Shown here: one piece after another, positions 1-6,634 of the stretch
Position numbering within the stretch: position 1 is the first letter of the stretch
Layout of the letters: each line of letters begins with the position of its first letter
From: an uncultured Clostridia bacterium
GTDB lineage: Bacteria > Bacillota > Clostridia > Christensenellales > Aristaeellaceae
Direction of reading: 5' to 3'
Assembly (NCBI GenBank): GCA_934647305.1
Contig: CAKUFI010000046.1
Span: 1 to 21,217, forward strand
Length of the DNA stretch: 21,217 nucleotides
Program-made: the position numbers and the translations under genes
Notes under the pieces: model-generated
Database searches by the model: none
Told to the model about the DNA's origin: nothing
What the model saw: the letters and a program-made list of their open reading frames with translations, nothing else

Positions 1-17
1 CTGGAGAGGGTGGCAGT

Positions 18-74
18 GGCGGGGGAGCTTGCTTCCCCGTCCACCAGCTTGTCAAAACCTTTTTTGACAAGCTG
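18..74 (+). repeat. Two-hairpin dispersed repeat, left copy
   Basis: Two adjacent hairpins form one unit. The first (21-38) has a GGGG...CCCC stem closing around AGCTTGCT. The second (45-74) is a perfect 13-base-pair stem, CAGCTTGTCAAAA against its complement, with a CCTT loop. The whole 57-base unit recurs as its reverse complement at 21129-21185 with only two differences, so it is a genuine repeat and not a chance terminator. The second hairpin could also act as a terminator for a gene lying to the left of the window, because the stem ends in a T-rich arm. No transposase is nearby. A non-autonomous, REP-like intergenic element is the best description. Confidence 0.85.
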
Positions 75-77
75 AGC

Positions 78-173
78 GATTCCCTGAAGGGAATCGCATT
101 GTCCGGGCGGCAGCGGCCGCCCGGAGGAACGCCCCGACGCGCCATGCTGATTCTGCGGCGCCGCGATCGTCAG
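78..173. repeat. Run of three further hairpins in the left intergenic array
   Basis: Three more inverted repeats follow the two-hairpin unit: GATTCCC/GGGAATC with a TGAA loop (78-95), CCGGGCGG/CCGCCCGG with a six-base loop (103-124), and the palindrome GCGGCGCCGC (155-164) flanked by CTGA and TCAG. None has a T tract that would make it a clear terminator. I see no convincing coding frame or promoter here. Short open frames across it have no ribosome binding site and are judged spurious. Confidence 0.6.
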
Positions 174-175
174 TG

Positions 176-239
176 GACAAACTTCGGTGGGGGTCTGGGG
201 GAGCGCGAAGCGTTAGCGGAGCCTCCCCCAGCTACCCCC
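176..239 (+). repeat. Second dispersed hairpin repeat, copy 1
   Basis: Bases 176-229 match the reverse complement of 3809-3860 over essentially the whole length. Shared blocks include GACAA, CTTCGGTGGGGG, GGAGCGCGAAGC and GGAGCCTCCCCC; the two copies differ mainly in the short loop between GAAGC and GGAGC. In this copy GGGGGAG pairs with CTCCCCC, and the stem extends outward to 188-239 across a two-base bulge. It sits directly in front of the isomerase gene, leaving about 40 bases for its leader. Confidence 0.75.
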
Positions 240-280
240 GAGGCCAATGCACTTTCTAAACGATATGGAGGACGAAAGTA

Positions 281-1069
281 ATGAGCGAGATTTCTCTGCA
301 GATGTATACCCTGCGCAATCACATGAAGACCCTGCCCGAGCTGGAGGATACGCTTCGCCGCGTGGCCGGGATTGGCTACAAAAACGTGCAGATCAGCGTA
401 CCCGCCTTCGCGACGGTCGAGCAGGTGGCCGAGCTCCTGAACAAATACGGCCTTTCCGCCGACTCGGTATTCGCGCCCAGCCTCGAAATCACGAGGCGCA
501 TGGACGAAATTCTGAATCACAGTAAGGCGCTTAAAACCCGCGTGCTGCGCACCGACTCGATCCCCGCCGACTGGGCGAAATTCGAGCAGGGCTTCCACGA
601 CTATGCCAAAGTGCTCAACGAGGCCGGCCGCGCGCTGAAGAAAAACGGCATGGACATCCTGTACTATCACTTCCACGCCTTCGAGTGGATTCGCTTCGAG
701 AGCGGCGTGCGCGGCATCGACATCCTGCTTGGCGAGACCGATCCCGACTGCGTGGGCTTCCAGCCCGACGTGTTCTGGCTCACCAGCGCCGGCACCGAGC
801 CCTCCGAGAGCATCGGCATGTTCAAGGGCCGCGCCGCTTATATGCACGTAAAGGACTACGCCATCACCGTGCGCACCGAGCACCTGGAGAGCGTGCCGCG
901 CGCCTACGCCCCGGTCGGCCAGGGCAACCTCAACTGGCCCCGCCTGATTCCCGCCGCCCGCGCCGCCGGCATCCGCCGCTTCGTCGTCGAACAGGACGAG
1001 TGCCAGGGCGACGAGTTTGCGCGCGTCCGCGAGAGCTTCGAGGCGCTCAACCGCATGGGCGTGCACTAG
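281..1069 (+). CDS. Sugar phosphate isomerase/epimerase family protein (TIM barrel)
   Basis: The 262-residue protein belongs to the xylose isomerase-like TIM-barrel superfamily (AP endonuclease 2 fold), whose members isomerise or epimerise sugars and inositols in the cytoplasm using a divalent metal. Plausible metal ligands fall in the expected order: E135 within HFHAFEW (130-136), D163 in FQPDVFWL, H189 in MHVKDY and E237 in VVEQDE. The length is usual for the family. The start is the ATG preceded by GGAGG about ten bases upstream; an overlapping frame starting at 247 lacks homology. No promoter is obvious because a hairpin repeat array lies just upstream. The exact substrate cannot be read from sequence. 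A sugar ABC importer and pgi nearby fit a role in carbohydrate use, but this gene is not in their operon. Confidence 0.88.
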   Translation: MSEISLQMYTLRNHMKTLPELEDTLRRVAGIGYKNVQISVPAFATVEQVAELLNKYGLSADSVFAPSLEITRRMDEILNHSKALKTRVLRTDSIPADWAKFEQGFHDYAKVLNEAGRALKKNGMDILYYHFHAFEWIRFESGVRGIDILLGETDPDCVGFQPDVFWLTSAGTEPSESIGMFKGRAAYMHVKDYAITVRTEHLESVPRAYAPVGQGNLNWPRLIPAARAAGIRRFVVEQDECQGDEFARVRESFEALNRMGVH

Positions 1070-1087
1070 GCGTCCCTCAAAATAACA

Positions 1088-1127
1088 GCAAACCGGAGCC
1101 TTCCGAGTGAAGACTCCGGTTTGCGTT
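1088..1127. terminator. Shared terminator between convergent genes
   Basis: An 11-base-pair perfect stem, GCAAACCGGAG (1088-1098) against CTCCGGTTTGC (1114-1124), lies between the stop of the isomerase and the stop of the convergent esterase. The T tract on the plus side is weak (GTTTGC), so it may work in both directions or mainly protect the transcript ends. Confidence 0.7.
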
Positions 1128-1135
1128 TGCCCGGG

Positions 1136-2227
1136 TTACTTCAGGCCCAGCGCCTCACGCAGCACCGGCTCGAGTACGTCGGCCATGCGGCGGAAGCCCA
1201 GGTCGGTGGGGTGACAGCCGTCCACGGCGCAGTCGAAGCGCTCCCTCTCGCCAAAGAAGGTCTCGCCGTCGACGAACCAGACGCGCCTGTCGCCCCGTGC
1301 GAGCGCGTTTTGATAGGTTCTGCGGATGATCTCGCGGCGGCGGGCGTTGACCTCGACCGTCGAGCCGGGATTGGTGTCGAAGTCGGGCTTGGAGACCATG
1401 ATGATGGGCAGGTCGGGCTGTGCCTCGCGCACGGTGCGGAAGAAGGCCTCGTGCGTCGCCTCCAGGTGCTCGACCGAGGGCGCGTTGTGGTCGTAGTCCA
1501 GCACGAACGCGCTCATGGGCAGCGAGGCGATATAGCGCGCCATGTTCTGCTCGCCGCGGCCGTTTCCGGAGAAGCCCAGGTTGCACAGCGCCGCGTCCAA
1601 CCTGCGGGCCAGCACGTGCGTGTAGGCGTTGCAGACCTTGCTGGCGCAGCCGCCCTGGGTGATCGAGGAGCCGTAGAAGAGGATGGGCTTCCCGAAGGCG
1701 GGCGTGCGGCCTTCCTCCAGGCAGGATTTGGGCGGCAGGCCGATCAGCAGCTCGGTCACGCCGTTATACAGCGGCAGGTACAGCGCGTAGGAGCGCATGC
1801 CCTCGCCCTTCAGCTCGATCAGGCGGGACTGCTCGAGCGCGCAGCCGCAGCCGTCCGGGTTCATCTGCGGCACGAGGGTCTGCACCGCGCGGATATTGCC
1901 GTTCGTCTCCTCGACCAGCTCCAGGCCGCTCTGGCCGCTGGCCGCGAAATGGCCCATGTTGCCCGCGCCGCGCAGCTTCCACACCACGCTCAGCTGAGAT
2001 GCGTCGGTCGAAAAGCGCACGCAGCCGCCGGCCAGGTGAAAGGCCAGTCCCTGCACGCCCTCGCTGCATTCGGGAAGCATGGAAAGCGGCAGCCGGCAGT
2101 AGCTGCCCTCGTCATTCTTTGCCAGGCCCCAGATGGAAAACGGCGCCCGGCGGGGGTCGAAGAACTCGGTGTCTGCGGGAATGCTCTCATTCAGCTTGAA
2201 GTTGGGATCGATCTTCTCAATGTTCAT
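1136..2227 (-). CDS. SGNH/GDSL-family hydrolase with N-terminal beta-sandwich domain
   Basis: This 363-residue protein has two domains. Residues 1-175 resemble the GxDLY-type N-terminal domain (GQSGLELVEE at 98-107 is the diagnostic stretch), and residues 180-363 form an SGNH esterase domain. The nucleophile is S188 in YGSSITQGG. Oxyanion-hole residues lie in LGFSGNG (217-223), DYDHN (244-248) forms block III, and D336/H339 in DGCHPTDLG complete the catalytic triad. There is no signal peptide, so it is predicted cytoplasmic. Related enzymes remove acetyl or other acyl groups from sugars or oligosaccharides; the substrate here is inferred only. The start ATG at 2227 follows AGAAGG with a rather long spacing. 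It is transcribed from its own promoter, divergent from pgi, and ends convergent with the isomerase. Confidence 0.88.
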   Translation of the reverse strand: MNIEKIDPNFKLNESIPADTEFFDPRRAPFSIWGLAKNDEGSYCRLPLSMLPECSEGVQGLAFHLAGGCVRFSTDASQLSVVWKLRGAGNMGHFAASGQSGLELVEETNGNIRAVQTLVPQMNPDGCGCALEQSRLIELKGEGMRSYALYLPLYNGVTELLIGLPPKSCLEEGRTPAFGKPILFYGSSITQGGCASKVCNAYTHVLARRLDAALCNLGFSGNGRGEQNMARYIASLPMSAFVLDYDHNAPSVEHLEATHEAFFRTVREAQPDLPIIMVSKPDFDTNPGSTVEVNARRREIIRRTYQNALARGDRRVWFVDGETFFGERERFDCAVDGCHPTDLGFRRMADVLEPVLREALGLK

Positions 2228-2266
2228 TGGACGATATACCTTCTTTCTGTTGATTCGGGCGAAAGT

Positions 2267-2295
2267 ATTATAGCATGCCCCGGCGGCTCAGGCAA
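2267..2295 (-). promoter_or_regulatory. Vegetative promoter of the SGNH hydrolase gene
   Basis: On the minus strand, TTGCCT (2290-2295) and a consensus TATAAT (2267-2272) are separated by 17 bases. The -10 lies about 40 bases upstream of the start codon, leaving room for a short leader with the AGAAGG site. Confidence 0.75.
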
Positions 2296-2336
2296 GGCGA
2301 AAACCTGCTTCATGTGTAAAAGAATGGCGCAGGGGA

Positions 2337-2365
2337 TTGCGCAAGCGCCCTCGTCCGAGTATAAT
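2337..2365 (+). promoter_or_regulatory. Vegetative promoter of pgi
   Basis: TTGCGC (2337-2342) and a consensus TATAAT (2360-2365) are separated by 17 bases. The ribosome binding site AGGAGG (2384-2389) is eight bases before the pgi ATG. The promoter is back to back with that of the SGNH hydrolase. Confidence 0.75.
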
Positions 2366-2397
2366 AGCAGAAGACAGTATACAAGGAGGGCACACAC

Positions 2398-3726
2398 ATG
2401 GCTGTGACGCTGAATACGAAATACCTGAACGGTTTTGTGCGCGAGCACGAATATGAGGACATCAAGCCCCAGGTCGAGCTGGCCTGCGAAATGATCGACA
2501 AAAAGAACGGCCCCGGCAGCGACTTCCTGGGCTGGACGACCCTGCCTGAGGATTACGACCGCGAGGAGTTCGCCCGCATCAAGGCGGCGGCGAAGAAGAT
2601 CCGCGAGGACAGCGACGTGCTGCTGGTGGCCGGCATCGGCGGCAGCTACCTGGGCGCGCGCGCGGTCATCGAGGCCATCCAGGGCCAGCTGCACAACGAC
2701 ACCCACGAGGGCCTGAAGATATACTTCTGCGGCAATACCATCAGCCCCACCTATATGAACGACATCCTGAGCCTGGTCAAGGGCAAGCGCTTCTCCATCA
2801 ACGTCATCTCCAAGAGCGGCACCACCACTGAGACCGCGCTGGCCTTCCGCGTGCTGCGCAAGGTGCTGACCGACGCGGTGGGCGAGGAGGAGGCCAATAA
2901 GCGCATCTACGCCACCACCGACCGCGCCCGCGGCACGCTCAAGCAGCTGGCCGACGCGCAGGGCTGGCCCACCTTCGTGGTTCCGGACGACATCGGCGGC
3001 CGCTTCTCCGTGCTGACCGCCGTGGGCCTTCTGCCCATCGCCTGCGCGGGTATCGACATCGACGAGCTGATGCGCGGCGCGCACGACTCCATGGTCGCCA
3101 ACAAGTGCGCCTGCGGCGAGGCCGCCCGCTACGCCGCCATCCGCAACATCATGTACCGCAAGGGCAAGGCGGTCGAACTGCTGGCCTGCTACGAGCCCGA
3201 CTTCATGATGATGAACGAGTGGTACAAGCAGCTCTTCGGCGAGAGCGAGGGCAAGGATCAGAAGGGCATCATGCCCACCTCCGTCATTTTCTCCACCGAC
3301 CTGCACTCCATGGGGCAGTTCATTCAGGACGGCGCGCGCGTGATGTTTGAGACCGTGGTCAATGTCAGGAAGACCAAGAACGACCTGTACATCGACGCGC
3401 TCGAGGGCAACTTCGACGGCCTGAACTTCCTGTCCGAGCAGAACATGAGCGTGGTCAACGAAAAGGCGATGCTGGGCACCATCCTGGCGCATACCGACGG
3501 CGGCACGCCCAACCTGGTCATCAACGTGGACGCGCTGGACGCCTACAACGTGGGTTACCTGATCTACTTCTTCTTCAAGGCCTGCGCCGTGAGCGGCTAC
3601 CTGCTCTCCGTCAACCCCTTCAACCAGCCCGGCGTGGAGAGCTACAAGAAGAACATGTTCGCGCTGATGGGCAAGCCCGGCTACGAGTCTCAGAAGGCTG
3701 AGCTCGAGGCCAAGCTGGCCGACTGA
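2398..3726 (+). CDS. pgi: Glucose-6-phosphate isomerase
   Basis: The 442-residue enzyme interconverts glucose 6-phosphate and fructose 6-phosphate in the cytoplasm, the second step of glycolysis. The length matches the short bacterial form found in Firmicutes. Sugar-phosphate binding motifs are visible: GIGGSYLGAR (79-88) and SKSGTTTE (138-145). The family signatures DDIGGRFSVLTAVG (197-210) and SVNPFNQPGVESYK (404-417) are intact. By alignment with known enzymes the likely catalytic residues are E282 in FGESEGK, H303 in DLHSMGQF and K417. The ATG is preceded by a strong AGGAGG. It is monocistronic, with its own promoter and a strong terminator. No anomaly is seen. Confidence 0.98.
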   Translation: MAVTLNTKYLNGFVREHEYEDIKPQVELACEMIDKKNGPGSDFLGWTTLPEDYDREEFARIKAAAKKIREDSDVLLVAGIGGSYLGARAVIEAIQGQLHNDTHEGLKIYFCGNTISPTYMNDILSLVKGKRFSINVISKSGTTTETALAFRVLRKVLTDAVGEEEANKRIYATTDRARGTLKQLADAQGWPTFVVPDDIGGRFSVLTAVGLLPIACAGIDIDELMRGAHDSMVANKCACGEAARYAAIRNIMYRKGKAVELLACYEPDFMMMNEWYKQLFGESEGKDQKGIMPTSVIFSTDLHSMGQFIQDGARVMFETVVNVRKTKNDLYIDALEGNFDGLNFLSEQNMSVVNEKAMLGTILAHTDGGTPNLVINVDALDAYNVGYLIYFFFKACAVSGYLLSVNPFNQPGVESYKKNMFALMGKPGYESQKAELEAKLAD

Positions 3727-3750
3727 TCCCCGCGTTTTCCGAGTTTGCGA

Positions 3751-3789
3751 ATCGCCGCGTTTTCCGTGTGAGAGCGCGGCGGTTTTTTT
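3751..3789 (+). terminator. Rho-independent terminator of pgi
   Basis: A GC-rich stem (3751-3759 with 3775-3783, core CGCCGCG/CGCGGCG) is followed directly by a run of seven T residues. It lies 25 bases after the pgi stop codon. Confidence 0.92.
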
Positions 3790-3808
3790 GCTGCCTGCCT
3801 CGCCTGCC

Positions 3809-3860
3809 GGGGGAGGCTCCGCGCTGCTTCGCGCTCCACCGGCCCCCACCGAAGCTTGTC
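3809..3860 (-). repeat. Second dispersed hairpin repeat, copy 2 (inverted)
   Basis: The reverse complement of this stretch matches 176-229: GACAAGCTTCGGTGGGGG, then GGAGCGCGAAGC, then GGAGCCTCCCCC. It folds as a hairpin through GGTGGAG and CTCCCCC with a mismatch. It lies between the pgi terminator and the promoter of the sugar-binding protein gene and has no coding potential that I trust. Confidence 0.75.
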
Positions 3861-3918
3861 TGCTTGCCTGGAACTGCAAGAAAAGTCTTCTTTTTTAGCG
3901 CACGGGCGCAAATACCGG

Positions 3919-3947
3919 TTGCAAAAAACGCCCGCCTGTGATAAAAT
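3919..3947 (+). promoter_or_regulatory. Promoter of the sugar ABC importer operon
   Basis: TTGCAA (3919-3924) and TAAAAT (3942-3947) are separated by exactly 17 bases. The leader to the ATG at 3986 is about 30 bases and contains AGGAGG (3970-3975). I see no obvious catabolite-control or operator palindrome around it. Confidence 0.7.
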
Positions 3948-3985
3948 AAGCACGAACTCAAAAAACACGAGGAGGAAACTGAGTT

Positions 3986-5008
3986 ATGAAGAAGATTGTT
4001 TCTCTGCTCCTGTGCCTGGCGCTGGTGCTGGGCCTGTCCACGATGGCGCTCGCCGACAGCGAAAAGACCATCTACATCCTGACTCCCACCGAGGATCACG
4101 GCTGGACCGGTTCGGTCGCTACCTTCGCCAAGATGTCCGCCGACGAGATCAACGCCGCGGGCACCTACAAGGCTGAGGTCAAGACCGCTGCCAGCGCCGC
4201 TGAGCAGATTCCCCAGATCGAGGACATCATCGCCAACAACGCCGCCGACGTGGCTGGCGTGGTTATCCTGCCCCAGGACGACACCGTCGAGTTCGCCATC
4301 CAGCAGCTGGTGGACGCGAACATTCCCTATGTGGCCTTCGACCGCATCATCGCGGGCGTGAAGGATTCCGCCGTGGCCAACGTCAAGGGCGACAACGCCG
4401 GCGTGGGCAAGGCCGTGGCCGAGTACTTCATCTCCCTGGGCATGAAGGCCGGCGATGAGGTCATCGTGTTCGAGGGCGACACCTCTTCCGTGACCGCCGA
4501 CCGCGATGCGGGCTTCACCGACTACCTGAAGGAGCAGGGCTGGACCGAGGACGACCTGGCCAAGATCACCTTCTCCGGCGCGATGAACTGGAGCCGCTCC
4601 ACTGCGAAGGAATACTTCGAGTCCCTGATGAGCGACAGCAAGAACGCTTCCATCAAGTGGTTCTATTCTCAGGACGACGAGTTCGCCATGGGCATCATGG
4701 AGGCCCTGAAGGGCTCCGCCATCGACGACGCGACCAAGCAGGCGATCCTGGACAACAAAATCGTCATCTCCGCGGCGGGCGGCTCCGAGAACCTGTACAA
4801 GATCATGCGCGGCGAGGACGCCGAGTACGCCGACCTGTTCGCCTCCTTCGGCGGCCTGGCCGTGGCTACCTACAGCCCCGCGATGATTCAGGACGCCGTC
4901 AAGCTGATGGTGAATCACCTCAATGGCGAAGAGGTTGCGCAGGACTACGTCGTGCCGGTCGAGATCGTGACCGCCGAGAACGTGGCCTCCTACGTGGGCT
5001 TCAACTGA
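3986..5008 (+). CDS. Sugar ABC transporter substrate-binding protein (RbsB/XylF type)
   Basis: The 340-residue protein is the extracellular solute receptor of the importer encoded next to it. An N-terminal secretion signal (basic MKK, hydrophobic 5-20, ALA|D cleavage after residue 23) precedes a type 1 periplasmic-binding fold (Peripla_BP_4-like). Recognisable blocks are DRIIAGV (119-125), VKGDNAGVGKAVAEYF (133-148), the hinge-region stretch FEGDTSSVTADRDAGF (162-177) and QDDEFAMGIMEAL (229-241). It resembles xylose, ribose and galactose receptors, but the ligand cannot be fixed. The oddity is the lack of a lipobox: the only early Cys (C10) follows Leu, so it does not look lipid-anchored as Gram-positive receptors usually are. 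It is the first gene of the operon, with a strong ribosome binding site. Confidence 0.92.
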   Translation: MKKIVSLLLCLALVLGLSTMALADSEKTIYILTPTEDHGWTGSVATFAKMSADEINAAGTYKAEVKTAASAAEQIPQIEDIIANNAADVAGVVILPQDDTVEFAIQQLVDANIPYVAFDRIIAGVKDSAVANVKGDNAGVGKAVAEYFISLGMKAGDEVIVFEGDTSSVTADRDAGFTDYLKEQGWTEDDLAKITFSGAMNWSRSTAKEYFESLMSDSKNASIKWFYSQDDEFAMGIMEALKGSAIDDATKQAILDNKIVISAAGGSENLYKIMRGEDAEYADLFASFGGLAVATYSPAMIQDAVKLMVNHLNGEEVAQDYVVPVEIVTAENVASYVGFN

Positions 5009-5022
5009 TCAAGCCAATCAGC

Positions 5023-5070
5023 GGGCGTAAGCGCCCCTCGCAAGCGGTGCTTCCGGTCAACCGGAAGCAC
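5023..5070 (+). terminator. Intercistronic hairpins after the binding protein gene (attenuator or RNA stabiliser)
   Basis: Two hairpins lie between the binding protein stop and the ATPase start. The first is GGGCG/CGCCC with a TAAG loop (5023-5036). The second is a perfect 10-base-pair stem, GTGCTTCCGG/CCGGAAGCAC, with a TCAA loop (5047-5070), followed by CCTTGTTT. The T tract is imperfect, so partial termination or protection of the 3' end is likely. This would give more binding protein than membrane components, a common arrangement in ABC importer operons. Confidence 0.6.
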
Positions 5071-5125
5071 CCTTGTTTCCACAGGCGGCAATCCGGCCGA
5101 TTACACGATTGGAGACGTGGCAAAA

Positions 5126-6634
5126 ATGAGTATCCTCGAGATGCGAGGCATTTACAAGGCCTTTGACGGCGTGCCGGTGCTCAAGGGCGTCGACCTGACC
5201 ATCGAAAAGAGCGAAATACACGCCATACTGGGCGAAAACGGCGCGGGCAAGTCCACTCTGATGAACATTCTGACCGGCGTCGTGCCCATGGACGCGGGTC
5301 GCATCGTCTTTGACGGACAGCCCGTTCCGCATCCCACCGTGCCCCTGACCGAAAAGCTGGGCATCGCCTTCGTGCACCAGGAGCTCAACCTTTTCCCCAC
5401 GATGAAGGCCTATGAAAACCTGTTTCTGTGCAGGGAATACACCAACCGCTTCGGCATGCTGAAAAAGCGGCAGATGATCGAGCGCGCCAGTCGCCTTTTC
5501 GAGGAGCTGGGCATCGACATCGAGCCGGAGGAGCTGGTGAGCGAGCTGCGCATGGGGCAGAAGCAGCTGCTGGAAATCGCCAAGGCGCTCCTGTTCGACG
5601 CGAAGCTGCTGATCCTTGACGAGCCCACGACGGCTCTTAACAACGAAGAAATCGACCACCTGTTCGGCATTCTGCGCACGCTGCGCCGGACGGGTAAGTC
5701 GTTCATCTTTATATCGCACAAAATGCCGGAAATCTTCGCGCTGTGCGACCGGTACACGGTGCTGCGCAACGGCGAGTTTATCGCCCAGGGCAGCATTGCG
5801 GACACCGACGCGCGGGCGCTGACCCACCTGATGGTGGGCTCCTCCTTCGACCACGGCGACGTGTACAGGGAGCGCCCGCTGGGCGAGGAGGTGCTCTCGC
5901 TTCGCGGCCTGAGCGGCCCAGGCTTTGAAAACGTCACCTTCAGCGCGAAAAAGGGCGAGATTCTGGCGCTGACCGGGCTTCAGGGCTCGGGCAGCAGCGA
6001 GCTGATGCAGGGCCTGTTCGGGGCGCTGCCGGTCGAGGCGGGCGAGCTCGTGATCGAGGGCCGGCGCTTCACGGGCCGGGGCATTCACCAGGCCATGCGC
6101 GCGAAGGTCGCCATGCTGCCCAGCAACCGCAAGGAAAACTCGGTCGTGCCCGACATGAGCATCCTGGAAAACATGGCGCTGTCCGAGCAGACGCTCTCCT
6201 ACGCGCATCAGCACATCTCCCGCCGCGCGGAAGACGCGAGCTATGAGCGCATGAAAAAACTGCTGGGCATCAAGGCGGGCAGGCCGTCCGACGGCATCAC
6301 CTCGCTCTCCGGCGGCAACCAGCAGAAGATCTTTCTGGCCAAGTGGCTGCTGACCGAGGGTGAAATCCTGCTCCTCGACAACCCGACGCAGGGCATCGAC
6401 GTGGGCAGCAAGGCGGAAATCTACCAGCTGATTCTCAGGCTGGCTGAGGCTGGCAAGACCATCCTGATCAACACGCTCGAAATCAGCGAGATTCAGAAGG
6501 TGGCGGATGAATGCGCTGTCTTCTACGACGGCCGCCTGCTCGCCATCCTGCCGCACGATCAGATCGACGAGCAGACGGTGATGATGTACTCAACCAACGC
6601 GGTTGAAACGATGGAGGGACGCGAACATGACTGA
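5126..6634 (+). CDS. Sugar ABC transporter ATP-binding protein with two ATPase domains (RbsA/MglA/XylG type)
   Basis: A fused double ATPase drives the importer from the inner face of the membrane. I prefer the ATG at 5126 (502 residues) because GGAG lies 11 bases upstream; an in-frame GTG at 5117 is only two bases from that site. Numbered from 5117, domain 1 has Walker A GENGAGKST (39-47), Q-loop HQE (87-89), signature LRMGQKQ (144-150), Walker B LLILDEP with E169, and switch H201. Domain 2 is degenerate: the Walker A Lys is replaced (GLQGSGSSE, 287-295), the Walker B catalytic Glu is Asn (N422 in LLLDNP), and there is no switch His, although the LSGGNQQK signature (397-404) is intact. Partial degeneracy of the second domain is usual in this family. 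The 3' end overlaps the permease gene by eight bases. Confidence 0.93.
   Translation: MSILEMRGIYKAFDGVPVLKGVDLTIEKSEIHAILGENGAGKSTLMNILTGVVPMDAGRIVFDGQPVPHPTVPLTEKLGIAFVHQELNLFPTMKAYENLFLCREYTNRFGMLKKRQMIERASRLFEELGIDIEPEELVSELRMGQKQLLEIAKALLFDAKLLILDEPTTALNNEEIDHLFGILRTLRRTGKSFIFISHKMPEIFALCDRYTVLRNGEFIAQGSIADTDARALTHLMVGSSFDHGDVYRERPLGEEVLSLRGLSGPGFENVTFSAKKGEILALTGLQGSGSSELMQGLFGALPVEAGELVIEGRRFTGRGIHQAMRAKVAMLPSNRKENSVVPDMSILENMALSEQTLSYAHQHISRRAEDASYERMKKLLGIKAGRPSDGITSLSGGNQQKIFLAKWLLTEGEILLLDNPTQGIDVGSKAEIYQLILRLAEAGKTILINTLEISEIQKVADECAVFYDGRLLAILPHDQIDEQTVMMYSTNAVETMEGREHD

Noticed and set aside
1..240. CRISPR array or tRNA cluster in the hairpin-rich left end
   Set aside because: The hairpins differ from one another in sequence and spacing, there are no regular direct repeats, and no cloverleaf with the conserved TTCGANNC arm could be found.
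2224..3879. Minus-strand 551-codon open frame opposite pgi
   Set aside because: It is the antisense shadow of a highly conserved gene in GC-rich DNA. The His/Ala/Val/Gly-rich composition has no recognisable domain.
5057..6556. Minus-strand 499-codon open frame opposite the ABC ATPase gene
   Set aside because: It is the antisense of an unmistakable ATPase, with no ribosome binding site and no domain.
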